Source: Liolophura sinensis
Lineage: Eukaryota; Mollusca; Polyplacophora; Chitonida; Chitonidae
Length of the DNA stretch: 64,000 nucleotides
Direction of reading: 5' to 3'
NCBI RefSeq assembly: GCF_032854445.1
Contig: NC_088295.1
Span: 48,039,385 to 48,103,384 of the forward strand
The notes beneath the pieces are model-generated. The model ran no database searches and had not been told where the DNA came from. It saw only the letters and a program-made list of their open reading frames with translations. How positions within the stretch are numbered: position 1 is the stretch's first letter; each line of letters starts with the position of its first letter. A program made the position numbers and the translations under genes. This document shows positions 12,200 through 24,629 of the stretch, in pieces.

Positions 12200-13609
12200 A
12201 CCAGAGTCATGAAACGAATGTGGGTTATCTTAAAAAGGCTGGATTAACGTTTGACAAGTAAGAGGGTGTCAAGCGGCCTGTTAAATGGGAGGGAAGCTAC
12301 TGAGTCATCGCCGAGGTGGTATATTGAAGTAAAAATCCTCGCATCGGAATAATGACTAGTGACAAATTGATTCAGATGATGCGTTACTGTTCTCGGTCAG
12401 TTAAAAACCAAGTGGTGTTCGCGGTATAGAGATCCTGGAGATTCAGGCATGCTGGGAAAAAATCTTTAGGGTAGACACGAGGCTAACCCCAGGCCCTGCA
12501 CGTCCCCTCTCCATGAGCCTTTTCTCTCACGAAACGAGGGCTCATTATAAGGTAATTTGCTCACATGCGCGATCACTTTACCTTTGAACTATGCCTAACG
12601 TATAACGTGGATGTGTATGGATATCGTGTGTTGTGCCAGTCATTTATGACAAGGAAAACACAACGTATATAAGGACAGTCCTTCGACCTTTAAACCTCGC
12701 AAATAGGTCAATAAGTGCGACTGGTCCGTATAACACCTTAAGGGCACAAATCCAAGGTAAAACTGAAAAAGGTCAGTTTGTGACTAACCATCAGGTAATT
12801 TACAGTGTATTAAAGTTAGACTATAAATAGTATATACGCTATCAGATTATTTCACCTCTTTCACGCTCATATATGTTGAGCCTATTTTAACAATTTAAAA
12901 AATAGGACCGATCATACTGCTTTCACTGAGAATGCAACCCTAATGTTTAAAGTCACCTGTCTGTCGACCCAAAGAAAGCAGATTCGGAAATTCATGCGAT
13001 TAGGCCCGAACAGTATTGTCCCGTATTTGACTGGTTGATTGAAGATTGGAAAAAAGCCTATGTAAAAAAAAGCGCTACTCCCCCCCCCCTCCCCGTTTAA
13101 CATTTGACAGGATCGTTAAACATAGCCTTCACAGATTTGTGTTTAAGGAGTTAAAACATGTGTTAAACTACCGCTATGGGTTAATAAAGGCTTTTCCATT
13201 TCATATCAACATATAATGGTGTGGAAAAGCTCACAATCCCCACCAAAAAGCTAAACAAAACCTACCATACTACCTCGTGTAGGCACCAGGAGATAGAGGC
13301 GTGCTGTTTACACCTGTATAGACAGCTATATAAACTGCTAAAACTCATGGCCAAATCATCTCATGGCCAAATCACGGTTAAACAGCATTCATACATTAAA
13401 ACTAATGTAAAGGGTAGCAAGCTATTTATTTTGCAATCCAGTGTTTATACACATGCAAATTTAAATTACGTTTTCATTATACCAGATGCTGTTCGAAAAA
13501 TTACTTATTTCGAAAACTTTCATGTTGTCATTTGCATTTTCACTGGGGTTATACGCATCTCTGTGGCAACACTCATGCATGTCACTCACGTATAAATTTG
13601 ATTTGTTTT
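12200..13609. other. Unique non-coding stretch
   Basis: Mixed AT-rich sequence. A C-rich run (ten C, T, four C) lies at about 13080-13094. Frames up to 124 codons (13221-13595) show no domain. No gene is recognised. Confidence 0.35.
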
Positions 13610-13676
13610 TTTGTTTATTTATTTGGTTGGTGTCTTACCCTGTACTCAAGAACATTTCACTTACGACCACCATTCA
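13610..13676 (-). mobile_element. SINE family 1, short 3'-end fragment
   Basis: On the minus strand the fragment reads GTCGTAAGTGAAATGTTCTTGAGTAC followed by a GTAAGACACCAACCAAATAAATAAAC-like tail (positions 13610-13660). This matches the last 70 bases or so of the intact copies. The rest of the element is absent, consistent with 5' truncation or erosion. Confidence 0.75.
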
Positions 13677-16600
13677 GGTCACTAGTGTATTATGAAATCT
13701 GGTAATTCATCTATTTGCAGAAATGTTTGATAACAATATCATTTAAAGACGTCAAGGTGGAGAGTATCAGCGTACTCAATTTTATATAGGACGAACGGAA
13801 GATAAAAAACATGCTGGTGGAAATGCATAGCGGAATCTGATCACCAAATATATACACGTACCTTCTTTACTGACCGACAACATAACTGTTTTGGCGTGTT
13901 TCTAACAGGTCCGCGATACCCGGACACCTGTGATCCGCTAATTCTGGGGATTTTATCCCTCAGTTGGCCTCGTCGAAAATATGCGCAACATAAAGAACGA
14001 TCCATAAAACGAGAAGACCATGTGAACCCTAAAATAAATGAGCTTCACACCATTTAACGTTGTCCATGTGTGGACAAGCCGAGACTACAGAAGATCCGCG
14101 TAAGGCGGAGCGGATTAACATGCGCCTGTGAGAAGGCTCGACGCGGAGGAATATAGCCGTAAGAAAGATGGAAGGGCTAACTGAGGAAAAAAACGACAGT
14201 CTTAAAAACAGACCTTGAGATGTTGGGTCTGGAATTAAAGCTCAGGTTCAAAAGGGTTAAGAAAAACATAAATAGTGTAAAAACACCTTAAACATCAATA
14301 CACAAAGTGTTGAATGTAGAACCTATATTTTATAAAATATGGATTAACATCAGAGGCGCCTAACAGTTAAGATTATGCAGCGATTTTCAACAGAGTTACA
14401 GCCATGGAATGTTTAAATGTTTTGAATGTAATGTAACACATGTTTTTGAATTAATACTATGACAAAAGCAATCCTACATCATTTTAAAAATATATTTTGC
14501 AGAGAGAGATATATGTGCCAAAGAAAACTCAAAAATGACGCTCATAACAAGGGAAGCCTTGTGCATTCATACAACAAAACACGAAGGACTTGTCTGCGCA
14601 TGTGCGAAAGTTATTCATTACAGACGTTCTCAACAGCCAGCACAGAAAGCATCAATGGCCACATGCACTGGATTCCTAACGATTCCAAACTCTCTTACAA
14701 AACAGGTTGTTCCCAGTCCAAGATGCAGAGCAGTACTCCGGATGACAACTCTAAGACGTTCTACGTGCATCTTCAGTATAAAGCGAAGATGCGAACGTTT
14801 CTGGCATCCGTTTGACTGGCCGTTCATCTCGACGCCGGAAGCCTGAGAATGTCTTTTATGATGCCCCTCACGCATGCCTTGTAAAATGTTTCATTGTCCT
14901 AACTCTGTCCAGTATGTCAAACACGTTGTCCACTGGACATATTCAAACAGAAACTATCTTCAATGCAATTATTTTTTATATTCACATGGATGGAAAGATG
15001 GATGGAAGGATGTTTTCCGGGTACAATGGATGCATGGCTCCCGAGAAATATCCAAGTTTTTAGACAGATCAATATAATATTGCCTTACACTTTTCCGTAA
15101 CATCTAACGAAAACTAAAAACCTATGTTGTTCTATACAGATTAAGCTATGATCAATTATTTAAATGTCGTTTTGAATAGTGACTTGGATCCAATGACCAA
15201 ATATGCTATATTCAATAATTACGACATTATATTCATATTTTTTCTCTCTTGGAATTTTCGTCTAAGGAATGATCAAAAGGAGGATTTTAAAGTGTATAAA
15301 ATCTACACTGGAGGTTCAATATATATACTGCAGGGGACTGTATTTCTTGTGTATAAGAAAAAATTGCAGTAGACAAACAATTTTCCACAAGGCAAGTAAA
15401 TTTTAACAGTTTTCACCCCACTGCCAAGTGTTTTGTTCCTCTACACATGCCATTAAAATGTTTGTGGGCAAAAGTACCTAGAAGTCTTTGATTGGGAGGA
15501 AAGTGTGCTTGCAATATTTGCATGGCCTAAATTAATACTTATCATCTACACAGGAAATTTGAAAGTTAAAGTATAAATCCTTAACAAGCATTATGTTTTA
15601 ATAGACTACTAGTAGCTACAAGACTGCTAATGATCTGTAACAGCTATTATTACAATATCTATTACAATAGCCCTATTTATGAAAGACTGTTACGGCATAT
15701 GTCTACTTCAGAACACATATACAGTAAGAACTCCTACTTTGACACCGTTAAGTACATTGGCTTAAATCATGTACTAAGAAGAAATTTTGAATCATAATTA
15801 AGCAAATAGAACATCATCAATTTCCGATTTTATAAATCACCGACGACACTCAAAAATCCGTCTACTGTCTTGAATATTTTGAAATATCTGGGCGCCATCG
15901 ATTTTCAGCTTTGTCAGAGTGTAAAAGATAAGGCTATGTTATATTGAAAATTAAAGACTACGAAAAGGTTTTTTTTCATGCATCATCATGTACAAAAATG
16001 CCCATTTAACAACAACAACAAATACCCTAAACTGCCATTCGACGCGTGGGTTTGTGATGCATAGCGCCCGTCTGTCCACAGACATGTCATGTGTGATACG
16101 CTCATGGCGTGCTCTGGAGTTATTAGGATCATAGGGCGTCACAACAGTGCTGCTTTTCAATGCAGCGTTTTAAGTACTTTATGAACTTTTTAATTTTCTG
16201 TAAAAATACGTTTTTGCTCATTAACTATGGCACCACTCGCTGTGGAGCTCCGCTCGATTCATTGTTTTACCAACCTGTCATTCCGACTAACAGATTCTTA
16301 ACTTTGCTTCACAATAAAAACAGTGCTGATACATGTGACATTTACAAATAAATGAAATTATCTTCTCCAGTATATACATGTACACCACAAATTACACGAA
16401 ACCTCTGCTCGAAACCTGCATTTTTGCGCGAACAAACCTCATTTTCCTGCATTTCAAGTGAGATTTGTCTACAATCTGCTGCTAAACAAGTGACGATGCC
16501 GCTAAAGGCCTATAATACGTACCTGATCCGGCGTATTCACCTGGTAAGCCGCAGGAAATTGACGTTTACCACTCTACACATACTCAGGCGTTTTGGAGGA

Positions 16601-16990
16601 TCTAGATCTTTGTGGAAGGATAGGGTCGCTCTCAAGAAGCAGCCAGCAGGTGATAAGTTACTGGTTTCCAATATACGGCGAATTGACAGGCCAGTTGGGT
16701 CGTCAAAAAGCCGTCACGAGTCCTTCTCTGCTGATAGGCAACGTTTATTGCTGCGTAGATAGAGCTAATGGTATGGGTCACACTGAAAGTGTTTCTGAAA
16801 GATTTGATCCTCAAATCTAATGAAAACGGAACAAGCTTACGTAAAAGTTTCAAATATTTACTTGCACAGAATAACTGAAGAGGAACAATAATAGTCTTTG
16901 AACAAGACCAAAATGAGGAACAGAACGGCGTGAAACTCTGTGCTCAGCAGCTCCACCTGAATAACAGCAAATGCTCCCTTTGCTTCCGTC
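13677..16990. other. Long unique stretch, no gene recognised
   Basis: Two overlapping plus-strand frames at 14459-14846 (118 and 103 codons) and one at 16352-16762 (136 codons) are the longest. None shows a recognisable domain, and overlapping frames of this kind are expected by chance. A GATGGA-rich simple patch lies near 14988-15010. No SINE was found. Confidence 0.35.
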
Positions 16991-16999
16991 AAACGCGCT

Positions 17000-17345
17000 C
17001 ATGCACTGTCAACGTCGGACTGAACCACCGGGGTTCTAAGCGTCCGTGGTTGAAGGGAGCATTCTTCCCCTTCAAAGCCCAAGCCGTCCAGCAACGAGAT
17101 CCGTGCGAGCTGAGACAGGCACGTTGATCAAATAAACTCTCCGCTTTCTCTCTGGCCACCAAACAAACCCTGCCAGACAAATCAGCCTTTCGAGGGGATC
17201 TTCTTCACCACCAGGTGCCCCTTTTTCACGATCAGGGAATAAAACGTCGCCTTTTTCGTGTTTTTAAAAAGAGACGTTCGGGGTTTGCCATGCGGAACAT
17301 CGTGCTACTTCGGGATTAAACTAGCCGCTTGACGAGCCTTTTGTT
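17000..17345. promoter_or_regulatory. GC-balanced unique block, possible cis-regulatory element
   Basis: Composition changes from AT-rich to balanced for about 350 bases. Short strings resemble developmental factor sites: GGGATTAAAC (an Otx-like GGATTA) near 17313, TTGATCAAAT (TCF-like) near 17125 and AAACAAACC (forkhead-like) near 17161. No reading frame continues across the block, so a long exon is unlikely. Enhancer is a guess from composition and motifs. Confidence 0.2.
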
Positions 17346-17987
17346 GAGCTTTGCTGTTCACCGAGATGATTTTAAACCAATAAACAGGTCGGATAAAAGC
17401 TAAAGTTTTTTTCATGGGCATCAAATAAACCGATCTCAAGGGCTGGTATATATTTAGGTTACGATTGAGGATCCGATGTGGATCTTCGTCACAATAAAAC
17501 AGGTGCTTGAAGAAATATCAGTCAGCATTAAACGGGAAAGTAAATACACAAACCGAGTTGCCTATTGAAGTTTTTACAGGTATTTATGACAGACTTATAA
17601 ATACCTTTTTCAGGAGTCATCTTGTTCGTTTACCTTTTGATCAGATTGAGGGCTATATTAGTATACACAAAAGAAAGATAAACAAAATTGAGACAGTGTA
17701 TAAACCTTTCAAGAGGAGGTCTTCACCACGTGTAAATTATGAAGGATTACTTCATAACTATTTCTTATGTGATTGTTCCGGAATGCTGAACTAATGACAA
17801 TCAGTGATGTTTCTAATTGAAACAAATACTTCACGTGCTCACACATAAGCCAATTAAACACACATTTGTCCATTTTACAGGAATCTTATCGTCTCATCAA
17901 GAATATATATATATACAAAATTTATTTAAACTTACTATAAAACACTAGAGCACAGCGAGTGAAAACCAGAGCAGTGACTATATAAAA
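17346..17987. other. Non-coding stretch before SINE
   Basis: Includes a 95-codon plus-strand frame (17507-17794) with no recognised domain and a short TA run near 17906-17916. No gene is recognised. Confidence 0.35.
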
Positions 17988-17988
17988 T

Positions 17989-18170
17989 CTGGCTTGCTTC
18001 TTCTCCGGCCGTACGTGGGGAGGTCTACAGCAACCTGCGGATGGTCGTGGGTTTCCCCCGGGCTCTGCCCGGCTTTCTCCCACCATAATGCTGGTCGCCG
18101 TCGTATAAGTGAAATAGCCTTGTGTACGGCGTAAAACACCAATCAAATAAGTAAATAAAATAAATAAATA
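17989..18170 (+). mobile_element. SINE family 1, 5'-truncated copy
   Basis: Begins inside the family body at CTGGCTTGCTTC and runs through CCTGCGGATGGTCGTGGG, CCCGGGCTCTGCCCGG, ACCATAATGCTGG and GTCGTATAAGTGAAATA, to an AAATAAATAAATA-type tail at 18170. The tRNA head with its A and B boxes is missing. Sequence is close to the intact copies, so the insertion is fairly recent. No clear target duplication was found. Confidence 0.9.
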
Positions 18171-18219
18171 TGAAATTAGGGTCTACTTACCTAACGTAGC
18201 CTGATCACAGTAAGGTAAG

Positions 18220-18365
18220 GACTCATTCCTAGTAGTCAGAGAGTTGTGCCTCTTTAAAAATGTGTGTACAGGTCACCCAAATAAATGTGTAGTTGGTTTT
18301 GGATTCCCTACCCATTCCATTTCATTTAAGATGTCTTGCGTAGTTTAAATGCATCTTTAACTGAA
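18220..18365 (+). repeat. Unnamed repeat B, copy 1
   Basis: About 145 bases with clear collinear similarity to 18581-18725. Shared landmarks in order: ACTCAT, GTGTRTA, AGGTCA, AAATAAATRTGT, TTCC, CATTTCA/GATTTCA, GTGTCTTGC-like and CATCTTTAACTGAA/CATCAACTGAA. It starts soon after a SINE tail. No coding potential is seen. Whether this is a local duplication or an interspersed family cannot be decided here. Confidence 0.65.
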
Positions 18366-18580
18366 ACATATGTATATGCCCACACCCTCTAACTAAGCAC
18401 TCAACCCATTTAAATGAATCCCAAAAGAATAATTATAAAAGTTATTTATCTCAAACCAAACGCATTTTTACATTATGTCAGTTTCAAATGAGCGGGCTAA
18501 ATCAATTTCGGATTTAACACAAAATCAGAGAACTATGCAATTGAAAGTAATGTGTTCATATAATAAAGTACTATATAGGC

Positions 18581-18725
18581 AACTCATGCCAAAGTAGCGA
18601 CTCAGGGGTTATGTTATGTTTGTTATAAACGTGTATATAGGTCATATAAATAAATATGTTAATGGTTTGAAATTTCCAACCCACTCGATTTCACGGTGTC
18701 TTGCTCGCAAATACATCAACTGAAG
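18581..18725 (+). repeat. Unnamed repeat B, copy 2
   Basis: Second copy of the repeat at 18220-18365, in the same orientation and offset by about 361 bases. The two copies have diverged substantially by substitutions and small indels. The 215-base spacer between them does not itself appear repeated. Confidence 0.65.
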
Positions 18726-20612
18726 GGATAATAGCCGTTTACGTTCACATAACCTAGTTTGCCATGTTTTACGCCGCTATGAACCTTAAGAAAATGCCCT
18801 TCGTTATCATAACACAAGGCTTTATATACAGAATATATATTGATCTCACGTGACGAGATCACCGGTGTGCGAGATTTGATCGGTGTCTTGTCAAACCTGA
18901 CGATAAATCAACACGTGATTAACAACCTGCCATGTCTATGTCGAAAGGTGAAGAAAAAGCATATTTATCACGCGATGCCATCTTCTTGTGACAGAAAAAA
19001 AAAACACATCGTTAAGTGTATTAGCTGCTTTGTTTCAGCATGATAATGAATTTTACAACAAAGAGCATATTAACATATGTAGTCTGAACCTTTGGCACTG
19101 AGTCGTATATTGTCTGCCCAACGGATCACTGTATGCATACCAAATATAGTTTAAAAAATTTGATCTAAGCTTAAAAAATACTAGTTCAGTGTTATTTTTC
19201 CTGTATAATATCTCTCCATGTATAAGCTTGCCACACGTAGTAAAAACACTTAACATCGACATGCAGATAAGTTTTTTTCATGGATAAGGCAAATTTTCTA
19301 ATCCAGAGCTGAAAAAGACATTTCCTGAAATACGTTTTAGCGAATAGCTATACGTATAACATACAGTTTCCAAGCTAACTCTCTACATATACGATGGACG
19401 TTTAACATAAGTTAAAGACTGCAATACAAAGCTTAAGTGACCGTAGCTATAACAGAATTATTTGGGGTGAAACTGATGTTTGTTCTTGATACTTAGAATC
19501 ATATAAGGATCAGGAAGGTCAAAGGTCATGATTCTGAAGCCAGTTTATTTGAGGCGGACATCAAAGACCAGCTGATGGATGGATTGATCCATATATTTAC
19601 TGATTGATTGAGACCGGAAAAGCCCGGAGGTAATCATGTATAAATCTGCAATACGACACGAAGCTAAAACCAAATATAACAACTATAAAAAAACGTATGG
19701 TCATTATCTCTTAATTACATGGAGAAATAATTTCCTGTCAAGCAAAGTTCGAAGTGTCACACGACGATCAAGCTAGCTCAATATGTTCATGCGAATTTTA
19801 GTATTAGCATTTTTGATTGAATTATACAGTTCGTCGTCCGCTGATAAAACATCCAATCCGTTATTATCCGTTACATCCAATTAAAGGTTTAGGATGCAGT
19901 GCACTTGGCGTCTATAATAACACGGGGTGTATGGAAACTAATTTCCGCCGGTATCATGCAAAACATTTATTTCATGATGAGACAGGATACGTTTGGTAAC
20001 TCTTTCATCACTGTATTAGATATGAGCTGAGCTTGTAAGACTCACTGCCAAAGGATTCCAGCTGGAAGAAACGCGACCGTATTCTAAGATAACGGATTGG
20101 ATGTTTAAGCAATATTGTAGATACAAGATGCTGCATAATTATGTACAAAAAGCAGGATGTGTAGGATATATATATAGAGACGCAATTCGGCAATATAAGA
20201 TATATATGTTATTACCCAATATTTGCTGAATTAATGAATATTTAGCACAACCCATTAATATTGCTAAAATCGTTAATTACTTCCACTCTCTTTTAACTGA
20301 CTTATATACTACACTATTTTTTTGTCAGAACAATTACGACAGTGGTGCTAATTCTTAGTAATTAAAATTGCCTTGATATTCTGGCAGTTTGCCACGTACA
20401 TCTACATCGCAGGGATCACGCAGATAATAAATGACATTTGAGCATATATAAGACGTAAACATCGCGTGGATATTATACGCTGTCATGACCCCGTCATCTA
20501 TTCACATCCCCGTCAAAGACTCATGACTGTTTTAATGAATGTTTAAGGTTTCAAGGCTCTTATCCAGTTTTATTGCTTTAATGTGAGGATGTATTAGATG
20601 TGATGATGATAT
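18726..20612. other. Unique AT-rich stretch, no gene seen
   Basis: Only short chance frames are present (under 80 codons), and no SINE copy was recognised. Several short TA-rich runs occur, for example near 20168-20205. Confidence 0.4.
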
Positions 20613-20835
20613 GCATTTTGAGTAATTCTGGACCAGCGACGTTTAATGAATTGCAATTAATATATTGTATATTTTTACCTAAATCTGCTTAAGTCATGGG
20701 GGCTATAGGGAACATGTAATTTTCTACAATTTAAGCATTTACAAGAAAAGCTAGAATATATAACTCTAACTGAGGTGAACTGACAAGAGGTCATGTTTCC
20801 CCGGTTACGTGTGACCATTCGCCGACTGTAACACT
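20613..20835 (+). repeat. Unnamed interspersed repeat A, copy 1 (longest)
   Basis: This copy begins GCATTTTGAGTAATTCTGG and includes CTGCTTAAGTCATGG, ATTTAAGCATTTACA, CTCTAACTGAGGT, GGTTACGTGTGACCATT and CACTATTG. The same ordered blocks recur at 25060, 56761 and 61572, always on the plus strand. There is no A/B-box head, no A-rich tail and no obvious terminal inverted repeat, so its class is unknown. Copies 1 and 4 share the 5' portion (GAGTAATTCTRGACCAG), which copies 2 and 3 lack or have lost. Confidence 0.75.
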
Positions 20836-20855
20836 ATTGTTGCTGATGTGGTTTC

Positions 20856-20887
20856 TTTGTATGTATGATGTATGTCATACATACAAA
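20856..20887. repeat. Perfect 13-bp inverted repeat (hairpin), 6-base loop
   Basis: TTTGTATGTATGA at 20856-20868 is exactly complementary to TCATACATACAAA at 20875-20887, with TGTATG between them. It lies about 20 bases downstream of repeat A copy 1. The other repeat A copies do not show it, so it is probably not a conserved end of that element. Confidence 0.85.
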
Positions 20888-22079
20888 TTATTTTGATTAT
20901 TTTATAGGTTCAGTCTCTGGGTTTGGTAAGCCACTGCACACTCGTGACACGGTCCTGTGGTCAAATCGGTTACACACCAAGCTTAAGGTCAATTGGATTA
21001 GCATGGTGGTTGTGACACAAAGTTGAACTTTCCCTCACACGGTAAATGTTGTGGCGGGTCTCGTGCTTTGGTCATCTGTCTGTACATGGCTCACAACACA
21101 GCATGTGCTCCAGTATACAGACTGCTGAAGTGATCTGATCAAATGCTTCACTGTCATCTATACACAGAAAAACATCGCCATCCTGCACAAGACTGGAGAC
21201 GGTATTTGTATGCATTGTGTTTTATAGCATCACTACGTTCTTAGATACATGAAGTTTCCAATCAAAACACAACTGAATTAGACATTTAATCGCTACATGA
21301 TTGGTGTGCTGATTAAAATTGTACGCCCAAAATATTCCTTAAACTCTTCCGGCGTCATAACCTCATCATTTCACAGGAACCCGTCCTAATCTCCTGCTAC
21401 ATAATAAAGTTTCTTGGTTCGTTGGTGATTTGTGTTGAACGTTGTTTGGGAATCGGTCTTGCAATCATTGACTTGAAACGTCCACTGTGATCGATGATTG
21501 GTATAAGAATGTCTACTTCGACGACAGTAGAATCGGTAATATTATATAATATAACTATTAGCTCGGATACAAATTTTCATCATCCAACAACGACACTCAT
21601 AATCTGAACTCTGACGTCCTGTTGTAATACAAATGTATATTAAAATTTAAAAGTGCTCAACTTTATTGAAATTTTCTTACAGTTCTCGAACTCGGGAACC
21701 TTTAAAAGAGAAAATTTAGGTGGATAATTTTAATCTGCAAATAAGTTTGTAGCTGTTTGTTTCCAGAAAATTGGATTGCCCTGGAAGACATTTTATTTTG
21801 TTGTCTTTTTCTTTTGTCAGTGTAACAAAACAATATACCTGGAGTTTTTATCTAAATCTGAACTCATGTGATCTAACTTCAAAGTAATCCTGTCTTCACT
21901 GGAAAGACTCTGTCACATGTTAAATCAGTGAATATATGAAAACGTAAATACATGTATTTACAGACGTGGGCGAAGATGACGTTAATACCACATCTACATT
22001 TACGGAGTGCGGGAAGCATAGGGTGATTGCCAAAGTTTTAACTACAGTGCCTGGCATTTTAAACCTTAATGAGCTTGAT
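20888..22079. other. Unique AT-rich stretch, no gene seen
   Basis: No recognisable coding frame or repeat. A palindromic ATATTATATAATATAA-type run lies near 21538-21553. Confidence 0.4.
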
Positions 22080-22790
22080 ATAGGCAGGTGACCCCTTGAC
22101 CTCGCTCATTGCAATCCAGCTCCGCACTCACCTGTCGCTTGACTTCTCGAGTGCCTGTCCAATCCTGCTGACCGAAGTCAGAGACTCAAAACGGTGCTGC
22201 TGTAAACTGGGCAAATCCAGGGCCATTACCTGGTCCATTGATTGCACATTTATCCGGGTACTTTATCCAATGCCAAGAGATAAAACCTCTGGGGTACAGT
22301 TGGACAAACGTAAATCCCTGTCAATTAAATTGACATCTATTTAGCGCGGTTCGTTTGGGCAGACACACTTCCTTTGTCAGGTATAGTGTTTCCGCACGTT
22401 TGGCCTCAAAGGTACGAGTGTCTTCAAGGGGAAAGCCCCTCACACAAATTCTTCGCTCAAACGGAATGGGATTCTTTGATACCTTCAACGAAGAAACTAC
22501 AGAACAGCCAGATACCATGCGAAACGAACTATTAAATCTGCCACGGCTCGCTAAGGACCCCTTAATTACAGGGGAAGGTACAGCAAGGATTAAAAAGTGA
22601 CCTTGTCATCATCGCGGTTTGTCTCGAAGGGTGATTAATCTTCCGTCGAGCCTCTCCAGTCTTATGCGTTTATTAACTTTCTATTAAATGGCATCAATTA
22701 TGGGTTAAGAGGCACGGTCGCTCTAATCGAGCAAAGGTGATTAATTTAAATTCGCATTTAGATCTGAGATCGGGCTGTTGTAGCTACCCC
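22080..22790. promoter_or_regulatory. Unusually complex unique block, possible conserved non-coding element
   Basis: Composition is balanced over about 700 bases, with dense short strings resembling developmental factor sites: GTCAATTAAATTGACA (a near-palindrome at about 22319-22334), TTCTTTGATACC (TCF-like), GGTGATTAATTTAAATT (homeodomain-like) and ACAGGTCATAAGG (nuclear-receptor-like half-site). Overlapping frames of 82, 81 and 83 codons occur on the plus strand but lack recognisable domains. A cluster of exons is the main alternative. Confidence in a regulatory role is low. Confidence 0.22.
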
Positions 22791-23209
22791 CGGCTAAGGC
22801 AGATCTGTACACTTACAGGTCATAAGGTTATAATCCTTTTGGAGCAATCTGTTTTCAGAAGTCCATTTAACGTTCATTTCAATCTGGGCTCTGTACAGAT
22901 ATTGATAAGGCAAATTAAAGCTGGCAAAGATAGACTTCCTTATCATTTAAGTCGTTTAGACGTTAAACTCGAAAAATTAGTCCATTGAATTCCTGTCAAA
23001 TGTTAAAACCATATCTGATAAATTAAATAGGAAGCGGTAATACCAGTATAACCATCGAAGGACCGCCTCAAGGAATGGGGTGTGCTCTGTTTTAATAATG
23101 ATAAAGTAATTTGCATTTTATTACAAAATCACCTTTCACCGGACATATTTATTGGTGTTTGAACTGGTGCTAGTCATTTTACTCACAGAGCTTTCAGTCC
23201 AAGGTTCAG
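22791..23209. other. Unique spacer, no gene seen
   Basis: AT-rich sequence leading into a truncated SINE. No reading frame or repeat was recognised beyond the end of the 22.7-kb chance frame. Confidence 0.4.
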
Positions 23210-23345
23210 GTGTGTGTGGGTCCTCCAGCAACCTGCGGCTGCTCGTGGGTTCCCGGTTTCCTCCCACCACAATGCTGGCTGTTGTCGCATAAGTGAAATA
23301 TCCTTGAGTATGACGATAAACACCAATAAAATAAAATATATAAAT
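23210..23345 (+). mobile_element. SINE family 1, diverged 5'-truncated copy
   Basis: Carries GTCCTCCAGCAACCTGCGG, CGTGGGTTCCCGGTTTCC, ACAATGCTGGC, CATAAGTGAAATATCCTTGAGTA and a CACCAATAAAATAAAATA tail. The CCCGGGCTCTG segment is deleted. AAGGTTCAGG just upstream (about 23200-23209) may be a relic of the B box. Divergence suggests an old insertion. Confidence 0.85.
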
Positions 23346-23495
23346 GAGGTGCGTGTGCTTTTAATATTGGCAGCCATCTTGTTCACATATTCCCCTCGAT
23401 GGTAAGCTTTCCAAGCCTCAGAAACACACAGGTAAATTCTTATTCCTTTTTTTTTTATTTCTAAGCCATTACTTCACTGATTAAAATCTCAGTTT

Positions 23496-23497
<2 letters not shown>

Positions 23498-23548
<51 letters not shown>
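23498..23548. repeat. AC dinucleotide microsatellite, about 25 repeats
   Basis: Uninterrupted alternating A and C between AGTTTTA and TAGTGTG. A likely polymorphic locus with Z-DNA-forming potential. No gene is adjacent. Confidence 0.97.
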
Positions 23549-23551
<3 letters not shown>

Positions 23552-23681
23552 TGTGTTAGTACAATACTGACAAGATTTGGCCTGTTTGACATACCCATCG
23601 AGTACCATTGGATGCTAATTGTACCATGGTCAGCAATTGAAGCTGTAATTTGTGCACATGGAGCTGAAAGACAATTTGGTT

Positions 23682-23692
23682 GGGGGGGGGGG
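23682..23692 (+). repeat. Homopolymer G11 tract
   Basis: Eleven consecutive G, followed by a TATATA-rich stretch near 23728-23742. Length-unstable simple sequence. Confidence 0.9.
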
Positions 23693-24629
23693 AGATATAT
23701 TGGTTTACAATACTGTGCAATACAATATTATATATATATATGCGGTATCCTTAAAGTCCCTAGTAACTGTATACACAATTCTACAACTTTTCATAGGTGA
23801 TATGTTATATAAGAACACATTGTACATAATATCTTGCTTATATCTTGCAAGTCAAAGACTTTTGGGACGGCAAATCTACTAGTGTGGGCCCTCGCTTTAT
23901 TGAAGAACATTCACAAAAGAATGAGAATGGTCCAAGGTAAGTCAGTATGGGTTTTACGATTGGCGGGGCCAAAGAAATATTAGATTTCACATTTTACTAT
24001 TCAAAAGCGGCTGTGACTGCCAATGGCTACATCAAATTGATATCGGTATTTTGGTTTTCATTTGCTAGAACATAATCTTACAGTTAATCACAGATTTTTT
24101 ATGCATGGACAGTATGGGCTTCCGTATTGACACTTCCAATCCTGTCCTACAAAGTTTAAGTTACAGCAATGTGTAAAAGACCAGGGCCAATTGCTGGACG
24201 TATCCTAAGGAATATAAAGGTTCACTTGACAGCACCGTGTAAAATTACACCCGTTCTTCTTGGCTCTGATACCTCAGTGTGTGTTGGACGCAGACAGATT
24301 GAAGTGGGGTGTGTTTGTACTACAGCTTACCCTGTCTCATAGCGCCTGCCCACAGTGTTTGATTTACACCAAAGGCTGTCAGCAAAGTGTACAAATGTTA
24401 TATTTACCAGAGATATAAAATATCCGATTTGACAGCTTCCGTCTGGTATTTAACTACGTATATTATATTTATGTTATAAATTCGATATCCCCTTTTTCCT
24501 ACACAAGATTGTCTTTTACAGGAAATATCCAACACTACTTGTTATTTGATGCATCATCTCGGACTATGCTATATGCGGTAGTTGTTTTCTGGATGTTGCG
24601 GTTGACGTGGCGAACAGCCGTCATAACGA
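23693..24629. other. Unique AT-rich stretch, no gene seen
   Basis: Only short frames, with no domain or repeat recognised. Confidence 0.4.

Noticed and set aside
14459-14875. Three overlapping frames of 81-118 codons
   Set aside because: They overlap in different frames on both strands, none has a recognisable domain, and such clusters arise by chance in a patch with few stop codons.
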